Assembly: GCA_958299035.1 (NCBI GenBank) | Contig: CATQJL010000223.1 | Span: forward strand, 82,900,255-82,964,254 | Source: Cylicocyclus nassatus | Taxonomy: Eukaryota; Nematoda; Chromadorea; Rhabditida; Strongylidae | Length of the DNA stretch: 64,000 nucleotides | Direction: 5' to 3' | Shown here: in pieces, positions 55,862-64,000 of the stretch | Layout of the letters: each line of letters opens with the position of its first letter | Position numbering within the stretch: position 1 is the first letter of the stretch | Position numbers and translations under genes: made by a program | The notes under the pieces: generated by a model | The model's database searches: none | Told to the model about the DNA's origin: nothing | What the model saw: only the letters and a program-made list of their open reading frames with translations

Positions 55862-56794
55862 ATCTTACAAAAATTCTAACTCGCTCTCATAAACACTATT
55901 CATAGAAGGCATCCATCATTTCTAAGTAGACTGCAAAGTACCATTCGATAGAGCAAAGCAAGCTCTACAAGTTGGTGATCTCGCTTTACAGCTCTAATAC
56001 AGCTCGAGTTTTGAGCCAAAAACTAAAAAGACCCAACTGCCTCAAAAATCGAGAACAATCGTGAGTCAGTTCATAAGTATCTTACAAAAATCCTAACTCT
56101 CTCATGAACACTATCCACAAAAGGCATCCATATACCCCGTTGCCGTATTTTTTCCTATGTTAGAAATCAAGAAAATGGAAATTTTCGTCAAAGTGATGCT
56201 TTGCATTACCCACATAAGTAGTGTATACTACAGACCTATAGAAGAACAAACGTAAATTTTCAGTTCTCTATAAGCTTTGGTTTTCGAGAAATATCGAATA
56301 TGGTTTTCCCTAGTCAGGTAATTCAAGCCAAAGTCCGAAGTTTTCGAGAACTAAAGCTTGTAGAGAGCTAAAATTTACGTTTGTACTTCTACAGGTCTGT
56401 AGTATACAACTACTTATGTGATGTGAGGATGGCACAGCATCACTTTAGCAAATGCACGAAATTCCGTTTTCTTGATTTCTAACAGAGGAAAAAATACGGT
56501 AACGGCGTATATGGATGCCTTTTTTGGATAGTGTTTATGAGAGTTGGAATTTTTGTAAGATACTTAAGAACTGACTTACGATTTTTCTCGATTTTTGAGA
56601 GTTGGGTCTTTTTAGTTTTTGGCTTAAAACTCGAGCTGTATTAGAGCTGTTGCTAAAGCGAAATCACCCTCTTGTAGAGCTTGCTTTGCTCTATCGAATG
56701 GTACTTTGCAATCTACTTAGAAATGAGAACTTTATGACTTAATGCGGTTGAAAATGAAAACGGACATTAATTTCCGTTTTGATTTTCAATCTAA
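55862..56794. mobile_element. palindromic MITE, left end rearranged
   Basis: Arms from AAGTAGACTGCAAAGTACCA and complement pair to the centre. The right end TTTTCAATCTAA is present with TA after it, but no left terminus exists. Instead 55862-55912 is a copy of the internal stretch 56087-56137 (CTTACAAAAAT..CTAACTC). Confidence 0.62.
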
Positions 56795-57014
56795 TACATT
56801 ATTTCATTATCAAAATGCAGAGTGATTTACAATACTTTGCAACATGTGAGCAGAGGCGCGATAGTTGAAGCCGAGTCTCCGCCTACCTTCACTTTTGAGC
56901 TGGTACAGGGTGACCATCTTCACTTTTGAGTTTGAAAAAATTTTTTGCTGATTGAAAGAAGGAAAATAAGCAAAAGGAACGCAAAAGAAAGTATTTAGAG
57001 CATATATTTATGTA

Positions 57015-58375
57015 TTAGGTTGTCCGGAAATTAATGCCCGTTCTGAATTTCAAACGCAATAAGTCATACACTTCTCACTTCTAAGTAGGTTGCAAAATAC
57101 CGTTCGATAGAGCAAAGCAAGCTCTACAAGATGACCATCATGCTTTTGCAACAGCTCTCATCCATTTCGAGTTTCGAGCCAATAACTAAAAAGACTCAGC
57201 AGCCCGAAAAACCGAAAAAAAATCGTAACTCAGTTCATAAAAACCCTACAAAAATTCTAACTTGCTCACGTAAACACTATCCATCTAAGACATACTGTTA
57301 AAAATCAAAAAAACGGATATTTTCGTGCATTTGCCAAATTGTTGCTGTGCCGTCCCCACGTAGGTAGTTGTACAGTACAAACTTGTAGAAGTATAAAAGT
57401 AAATTCTCAGCTCTCTACAAGCTTTAGTTCTCGAGAAATTTGAATTTTAGCTTGGACCGCCTAACTAGGGAAAGCTATATTCGGTATTTCTCGAAAACTA
57501 AAGCTGTAGAGAGCTAAAAATTTAGGTCTGTACTTCTACAGATTTGTACTGTACAACTACCTATGTGGGGACAGCACAGCATCACTTTGGCAAATGCAAA
57601 AAAATCTGTTTTCTTGATTTCTAACAGAGGAAAAAATACGGCAAAGGCGTATACAGACCTTATGTGAATTGTGTTTACGTGAGCAAGTTAGAATTTTTGT
57701 AGGATTTTTATGAACTGAGTTACGATTTTTTTTCGATTTTTCGGGCTGCTGACAAGGGAATGGTCAGAAGTCGAAGTGGCCAAACCAAACAAGCTGTACA
57801 CCATTCGATGCAGTATAGAACGGTGACTTCGAATCTGTTTTTCTTATCTGCTTCCCGCATCTGTGGATGAAGCTACAAGCGGTTTTATTGTGGAAAAATC
57901 ACACATAAAAACAGCACTGTTGCATTTTTAGCTCAGCTTCTTCCTTTAAAAACTTGAAGTAGGCTAGCTGCATGTTTTGGCTCAGCATTAAGGCGAACGT
58001 GGCTCTGCACGGCTAAATTTTCAATTTCAAACGTAATTTCATAGCAAAATAATGGTCTTTACTGGCTTGTAGCTTCATCCACAGAAGCGGGAAGCAGATA
58101 AGAAAGACAGATTCGAAGTCAGCGTTTTATACTGCATCGAATGGTATACAGCCTGTTTGGTTTGGCCACTTCGACTTCTGACCATTCCCTTGTGAGCCTT
58201 TTTAGTTTTTGACTCAAAACTCGAGGTGGATGAGAGCTGTTGCAAAAGCAAGATGGCCGTCTTGTACAGCTTGCTTTGCTCTATCGAGTGGTACTTTTAA
58301 CCCATTTAGAAGTGAGAAGTGAGTGACTTATTACGTTTGAAATTCAAAACGGGCATTAATTTCCGGACAACCTAA
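57015..58375. mobile_element. palindromic mariner-type MITE (TTAGGTTGTCCGGAAATTAA ends)
   Basis: Complementary right end TTAATTTCCGGACAACCTAA, TA at 57013-57014 and 58376-58377. Contains CGATAGAGCAAAGCAAGCTC and a nested element near its centre-right. Confidence 0.84.
57753..58192. mobile_element. foldback element with CAAGGGAATGG ends and TGA duplication
   Basis: CAAGGGAATGGTCAGAAGTC on the left, complement GACTTCTGACCATTCCCTTG on the right, TGA directly on both sides. Removing it restores TCGGGCTGCTGAGCC, which matches the complementary arm of the host MITE (57190-57210), so the empty site is verified within the window. Confidence 0.85.
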
Positions 58376-58377
58376 TA

Positions 58378-59519
58378 GTAGGTCGATCTAGGCAGTACCC
58401 ACCGAGAACCAGAATTTCGAATAACAAAATAACGTAAAATCATGCGAAATTTCCACTGTTACAAATCTGGTGGTTGAAGATTTCAGCCCTTGCGAGTTCA
58501 TAGGTTCTTAAGAGTAAGTGGTGAGAGAGAGTCGCTGAAAAAAGAATTCCAAAACATAACGTCATTTCAGCGAGTTCAGTGACAGCTGTTGATTAAACCC
58601 ATATAAATCTTGAATGTGAAAATGTGTCATGTTGCGACTTCATAGGTTTTGTAGAGTAAGGTTTGCCTTATCAGAATGTATTTTAGCCATACCGATCCAT
58701 TCAAACAGCGACGAGATCCAGGGTCTTGAAAAAGCAGGTAAAAAAGCGCTTTTTGAACTTCAACAGCTCATAACTTCTTAAGAATCGCATGAATCATGTT
58801 GGGACTTCATAAGTTGGATTTTCCTCTTCAAAAGCTTTCAGAACGTTTATAACATGTGGGGGGTTCAATGATTTTCGCGGCTCTAACCCGGGGTAGAGAC
58901 TTTTCATACCAAAATCTTCACGTTAATGTATTGACTGGAGGCCGCCAGCGGAGACTTTGTGATGAGAAGTCTCCACCTTCGGGCATATGACGTGAGAGAC
59001 GCGAGATTTTCACATATTGTATACCATCTGAAAGCTCTTGAAGAGGGGAATCCAAACTATGAAACCCAAAATGATTCATGCAAATCTGAAGAAGTTATGG
59101 GTTGTTAAACTCAAAAAAACGCTTTTTACCTGCTTCATCAAGACCCTGGATCTCAGCGCTGTTTCAACGGATCGGTACGACTAAGATATATTCTGATAAG
59201 GCAGACCTTAAGCTATCAAGCCTATGAAGTCGCAACATCAAACACTTTTACATTTAAGATTTATATGTTTAAATGTCAGCTGTCATTAAACACGGTAAAA
59301 TGACGTATTTTTTTGAATTCTGGTTTTGGGCGACTATCTCTCAAATCACTCGATTTTTTCACTATCTGATAAAACGCCACTCACTCTTGAGAACCTATGA
59401 AGCCAAGCGCTGATATCTTCAAACACCAAATTTATAACAATGAAAATTTTGCATGTTTTTTTGTTACTTTCTTATTCAAAATTCTGGTTCTCGGTGCTTA
59501 TTCCCTAGATCGACCTACT
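58378..59519. mobile_element. palindromic element with AGTAGGTCGATCTAGG ends
   Basis: Left GTAGGTCGATCTAGG and ACCGAGAACCAGAATTT; right is the complement. Arms remain complementary toward about 58950 (AACTTCTTAAGAATCGCATG against its diverged partner). No TA flank on the right; boundaries approximate. Confidence 0.7.
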
Positions 59520-59929
59520 TTCTTCGCAGACGTTATAAAAAAAATTTACTTAAAAAATACGATCATAAAAAAGTTAATAGAACTTTTAAGAAAGAAATTT
59601 TTGCGAAAAGAGAAGTCGAGCTGTGCTTCCTCCCCCCCCCCCCACTCCCCCGGTTGATGTTTCTGGGGGAGGTGAGTGTCCGGCACCACCACCTTCACTT
59701 TTGGCCGGCCAGGGGTAGCTGGAACCACCTTCGCTTTTGGGCGCGGCTCCACCTATTGCACCTCTGCAGTGAGGTTCTGATTGCGAAGTGTGGTTCATTT
59801 TCAACAAGGACTCTGCTCATACAACCGGGAAATGATTGAGAGGCATGCCCTCAGAACGTAAATTTATCACCGTTCCGTGATGGGCAGTGCGAGGCTCTGC
59901 GAAGCAGATAAAATCATGAAATTGACATG

Positions 59930-60703
59930 TTAGTTTGATGTTGAGAGCTCACTCTTAGGCCAAATATCAATAAATCAAAAGAATGGACCAGCGAATCGCC
60001 GAAAAAAGAGCGCTAAACCACCTAAGTTGAATACATATGTGTGCAAAGTTCCAGCTCAATCGGTTCAATGGCCAAACTTCTTCTTCCGTGGGCGGAAAGC
60101 GTTTTGACAGACTGTCACATACTGTCGACCTTGAGATTAAGAAAGCTTCATCGCCCCTACTCAAATGTTTATTGGAAAATGACTGGTTGGAGCATGTTCG
60201 GGGCTGTCTTAGGCTACTTTTCGCATCGATCGATATCGGTTTTATCGAGTTTTATCGATTTTTTCTAAAGCTTGATCTACGGGGCTATGAGTTGGCAAAG
60301 GCGGGTAATCGAGCATGCTGATTACGAATACAATATTGGTTTTTAAAGATATCCATTAATTTTATCGATTTTATCGATTTTTTGCAAAGTTTGAGCTACG
60401 GGGCTGAGAGTTGGCACAGGGGGGAGGGGTAATCGAGCATGCTGATCACTAAAACAGTTGAAATAGTGAATTGGCATGTAGACTTGGGCACAGGGAAAAG
60501 TTGTACAGGGATAGGGATGAAAGCTTTATCATAATGTTTTGACAGGGCCGAGCGGAGCCGGGCAAGGCAGCTAGTAACGTATAATCTGCACAAAGGTCGA
60601 GTTCATAATGTGCAAATTTTCAGCTCAATCGGTCTAACGGCGGGCATTTCCAAAAAGACAAACAAATAAACCGGAACCTTACAGACATTGAGTTTTATTT
60701 AAA
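59930..60703. repeat. CTAGCTG-family repeat copies, back to back
   Basis: 59955-60070 has AATCAATAAATCAAAAGAATGG-type start and TCCAGCTCAATCGGTTCAAT. 60230-60580 is the inverted head part (two TGATTACGAAT/AATCGAGCATGCTGAT units, ending GAGCCGGGCAAGGCAGCTAG). 60600-60703 is a tail with TTTCAGCTCAATCGGTCTAA and ACAGACATTGAGTTTTATTT. Confidence 0.58.
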
Positions 60704-61343
60704 CCGGGTGTCCCAAAATTATGTATACACTTTTTGATAAATCTCTTCTGAGAATTTTTTTTGCCTACGTTCAAAAACATTTTGTAGAGCTGGCTTGAAC
60801 TCAAGTTTACAGTACGGAGCGAATCTCCAATCTTCCTTCATTACTGGGATTACGGTAGGAACATTTGGCTTACATTGCCATTGCGGATTTGTCATGTTTC
60901 GTAATAAAAATTTCATTTATTCTGAAAAGTGGTGCATTAGGGATAATGCGCGGTTTGATCTTATTATTCAACTTTTTTAGGGGTTTGTAAAGCTTTTCAA
61001 GTGGTGTAATGCAAGTTAGGAAGCATTGTAAGGGCAGCTAATGCGGTTCCAGAAGCATGGCTGTAAAATGCAAAGGGATTTTAGCGTCTTTAACTAGCCT
61101 ATTGCAAGAGTTCCCGGGTTGTTGGTTTGCTTTCTGAGGCGAAACAAGGTCCTCAATGGCTCAAAACCCTCTTTGAAGTTTCTGCCGTGATCCTACATTA
61201 ATAAGGAAAGACCGGCGATTCGCTTCACACTGTAAATCTGAGTTGAAGCCATCTCTACAAAAGGTACCTGAAGGTAGGCAAAAGACTTCCAAAAAGGAGA
61301 GATATTAGCGATCAAACAGCGTTCATACTTATGGGACACTCTG
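60704..61343. mobile_element. Tc1/mariner-type MITE (CMGGGTGTCCC ends), copy 3
   Basis: CCGGGTGTCCCAAAATTATG to the complement of CAGAGTGTCCCATAAGTATG. TA follows on the right; the left flank has decayed. It shares TTCCTTCATTACTGGGATTA-type arms with 18613-19290. Confidence 0.72.
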
Positions 61344-61365
61344 TATATAGATATTTATTACTTAC

Positions 61366-61929
61366 TTAGATACTTAGATAGCCCATCCTCACGTGATGTG
61401 CGGACACCAGTACAGAAGTTGCCATTGATCCCTGTCTCTCGCTTCGGACATCCACGATCTTCTTGGTTGTCGTCGGTGGCTGCGTCCACGAGTTCCAGGT
61501 GCAAAAATCGTATCCAGATGATTTCAGCTGGTCCATCCGTTCCACGAACACGCCTGCCCATCTTGTTGGAGGTCTTCCTTGGAGACGTTTCTCTTCGCGA
61601 GGAATCAACTCAGATGTTCTTAGTGTTCATCTCATCTGTTCTTCTCATGATGTGACCGGCTCATCGATGTTTCGCTTTCACAACATATTCCGCTGAGTCA
61701 CCAAGACGGAACATTCTTCTCAAATCCGTACTGTGATGAAGTCCGACAAGATGCCGCTTGTGTCGGTCATTTTTAAACAACTGCGCTCTAGCGCTCTGTG
61801 AGTGGACCGTAGAGCTTTCGGCGTGGCTACAGTCTCTGCCCAAGTCTCAGCTGCGTAACAGAGCATTGAGAGGACGATGAGTCGAACAGGTGGGCACGAA
61901 GCTTTGGATCGTCAGTTGGTCGGTGTCCT
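61366..61929 (-). pseudogene. RTE retrotransposon, C-terminal region
   Basis: The minus strand, in broken frames, encodes the post-RT region with REEKRLQGRPPTRWAGVFVE and RMDQLKSSG, a hallmark order (GRPPTRWADVF..RMDQL) of nematode RTE polyproteins. Several frame breaks at about 61660 and 61850. The 3-prime tail ends near 61366. Confidence 0.7.
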
Positions 61930-62806
61930 TCAGAGCCCGAAGGCGGCCCAGGCTGCTATTCTTCTCCTGTTAAGTTCTTTCCTCAGGTCCTTCTCCAAAT
62001 TCATCGAACGTCCGAGATACACGTAAGAAGACGTCTCCATAATAGGGGTGCCTTCCAATTCCATTTCTGCATCTTTACAAAGGGCGTTCTTCATGAACTG
62101 AGTCTTCTTCCAATTTATTTGCACTCCGATCTTCTTCCCTACCTCGTTTAGTTCCTTCAGCATCGTCTCTGCTTCGGTGATACTGTTCGAGAAGAGAACG
62201 ATGTCGTTCGCAAAACAAAGGTTCGACAGGAATCTCCCATCAACTCGTATGTCTCTCTCGTCCCAGTTTAGTGACTTCATTACCCACTGCAAGGCCGCGG
62301 TGAACAGCTTCGGCAAAATAGTGTCGCCTTGTCGAATCCCCTTCCCAATTGGAATGGTTAGGGGGCGATGGAATAGCTGCATCGTTGTTGTACAGTCCTT
62401 GTAGCAGTCGGCTAGTGTCCTCACGTAAGCTGGTTCCACTCCTTGATCGACTAGCGCTGACAGAATGACGTTGGTTTGGACGCTGTCAAAGGCTTTCTCG
62501 TGGTCGACAAAGGTTAGGACGAGAGGCAGTCGGTAATCCTGGCAGACTTCTATAACCCTCGAAACCGTCTGGATGTGTTCCATGCAGTTGAATCCTTTGC
62601 AAAATTCAGCTTGTTTTTGGGATTGGGCTTCATCCAGTGTCCTAGATATGCAAGCGAGGATAATCTTTGTGAAAAGTTTATAAATAAATAAATAAAATAA
62701 ATAAATAAAAGTTTATACAGCACACTAGGCAGGCATATTGGACGGTTGTTTCGAAGATCTTCCCGTTCACCCTTCTTGAAAAGAAGGACGGTCTTGATGT
62801 TCTCCA
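61930..62806 (-). pseudogene. RTE reverse transcriptase domain, inactivated
   Basis: Minus strand: LTFVDHEKAFDSV (motif A, Asp codon 62503-62505), GKGIRQGDTILPKLFTAALQ (motif B), LCFANDIVLFS where the catalytic FADD has become FAND (codon 62206-62208), and YLGRSMN. Upstream, RPICLPSVLYKL is separated from the rest by a 35-bp AAAT-repeat insertion (62672-62717) with an 11-bp duplication AAAAGTTTATA. Active-site loss and insertion make it dead. Confidence 0.86.
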
Positions 62807-63505
62807 CTAGTCGGGAATCCTTTCCTTCTGAAGGTAAGATGTTAGGTGCGACGCGAGAATCTCGTGTAGACGTTGTCCTCCAGCTCGCAGAAATTCGACG
62901 CAAAGATGGTCTGGTCCTGGAGCCGTGGACGTCTTCATGGCTTGATTCGCCGTGCGCACTTCAGCAGGTAGAATTCGTGGTGGTACCTCTCCAGTGGGAA
63001 CAACGGTCATCGGCACGGGTCTTGATGAGCGGAAGAGGTTGGTATAGAAGTTCTTCGCGATAGATTCCATCTTGTATCGGGAAGAAGTCGGAGTCCCGTC
63101 TTCGTTCAATAGTGCAGCCAGCGGTACGTGATATTCGCAGAGGTCCCTTCGGCACTTCTTGAAACTTCGTTTTTCTTCGGCTGCTTCCAGTATATTGGCT
63201 TGTCTATACCTCCTAAGATCCTCGCGCAAAGGTGTTCTGCAACTGGCAATAGCTATCAGTCGCTCGAGACAGGTTGCATTCGAATCTATCCTCAGAAATC
63301 TTCTTCTTTCCAGCAATTTTTGGTGATCTTCAAAATTCGTTCCAAGTTCTTCTCAGAAGCCACAAAGGCGCACTTTCCGCGGCTTGCAATCCTTTAAGCC
63401 GGTCGTAGTTGTACGTTGGGTCCCTTCGATAAGCCAGTCACAACTTGATATAATCTTCTTCAGCCCCTTCTTGCGGCACCGTGGCAAGCCTTCTTTTGCA
63501 GCTTT
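62807..63505 (-). pseudogene. RTE linker between nuclease and reverse transcriptase
   Basis: Open for 62807-63316: EEKRSFKKCRRDLCEYHVPL, LLNEDGTPTSSRYKMESIAK, FYTNLFRSS, and EVRTANQAMKTSTAPGPDHL (the conserved APGPD block before RT). Joined with frame breaks to the nuclease part upstream. Confidence 0.8.
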
Positions 63506-64000
63506 CTAAATCGTATCTTCGCTCGAAGAGTGGTGATTAGAGCCACGCAGAAGGATGCAATTATGAGACATCGAGCAAGCTCCATCTTCGGTTTGTGAGA
63601 ATATGGTCGATCCCGCTTGAGTCTTTCCGTTGCGCGGTTCCCTGTCCATTTGCGATTCTTTCTTCATGAAGATGGAACTCCCATGGAAGGGTCGTGCGAC
63701 GAAGAGAAGCCCAATGAGACGGTTGCCGTTTTCACTCCGGAGCCCATATGCGAACTTCCCAATCCTTTTCTTTTCTAAGGGCATCCCGATTTTCGCGTTA
63801 AAGTCGCCCACAACAAATGTGAAAAGGAATTCTCGTTGCGGACGACCTCCTCCACGTCATTGTAGAAAACATCTAGTTTTGAGTTGTCAGCTGCTGATGT
63901 TAATGAGTAGCAGTTCATGATGCTGATGGTCTTCTGACGTAGAGGTCGTAATTGTGGGATGGCTAGTCGACTTGATAGAATCTTATGCGAATCAACAAGA
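63506..64000 (-). pseudogene. RTE AP-type endonuclease, C-terminal part, runs off the window
   Basis: Minus strand: SIMNCYSLTSAADNSKLDVF, then GDFNAKIGMPLEKKRIGKF (catalytic GDFNA motif, about 63790-63811), RSENGNRLIGLLFVARPFHG, and GSNHH where SDH is expected, so the final catalytic motif is mutated. A frame break lies near 63815. The N-terminal half lies beyond position 64000. Confidence 0.8.

Noticed and set aside
1..64000. CRISPR arrays, operons, ribosome binding sites or phage genes
   Set aside because: Introns, an SL leader and metazoan transposons show this is nematode nuclear DNA; no regularly spaced identical repeats were seen.

Overview
The window is eukaryotic and almost certainly nematode. 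Evidence: a nearly exact nematode SL1 spliced-leader sequence (755-776), short introns of about 43-60 bp with nematode-like splice sites, dense mariner-type palindromic MITEs with TA duplications, and an RTE retrotransposon whose C-terminal region resembles those common in strongylid (hookworm-type) genomes. The clade is inference; the nematode call rests mainly on the SL sequence.

This is a transposon graveyard with very little host coding sequence. From left to right: a broken DD37D (maT-like) Tc1/mariner transposase on the minus strand (1-1620), split by about 560 bp holding an SL RNA-like gene; simple-repeat, hairpin and MITE country to 20 kb. Candidate host exons lie on the minus strand at 5.7-9 kb (a Cys-rich ectodomain, Ser/Thr stalk and membrane anchor) and at 25.2-31.4 kb. 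From 20.19 to 24.02 kb two nested inverted-repeat elements enclose remnants of a multi-exon gene on the plus strand. MITEs and minisatellites fill 24-33 kb, followed by a probable solo LTR (33.3-33.7 kb).

From 34.3 to 42.7 kb lies a decayed Penelope-like element (PLE) of the permuted type (GIY-YIG nuclease upstream of the reverse transcriptase). It is split by a TTA-duplicating MITE, a TA-duplicating MITE that itself carries a second PLE of canonical order with a long open frame, a third MITE, and a short interspersed repeat. From 42.7 to 61.3 kb there are further MITEs, several nested in each other, and copies of two dispersed repeat families. At 47.16-47.25 kb all conserved parts of a hammerhead ribozyme are present, but the three core strands occur in a non-standard order that needs two hairpin loops to kiss. 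The right end (61.37-64.0 kb) is a dead RTE retrotransposon on the minus strand.

No complete, confidently named host gene is present. The only long intact reading frame is the PLE polyprotein at 36.5-38.7 kb. All boundaries were read by eye, so those without a stated duplication are good to roughly 10-50 bases.
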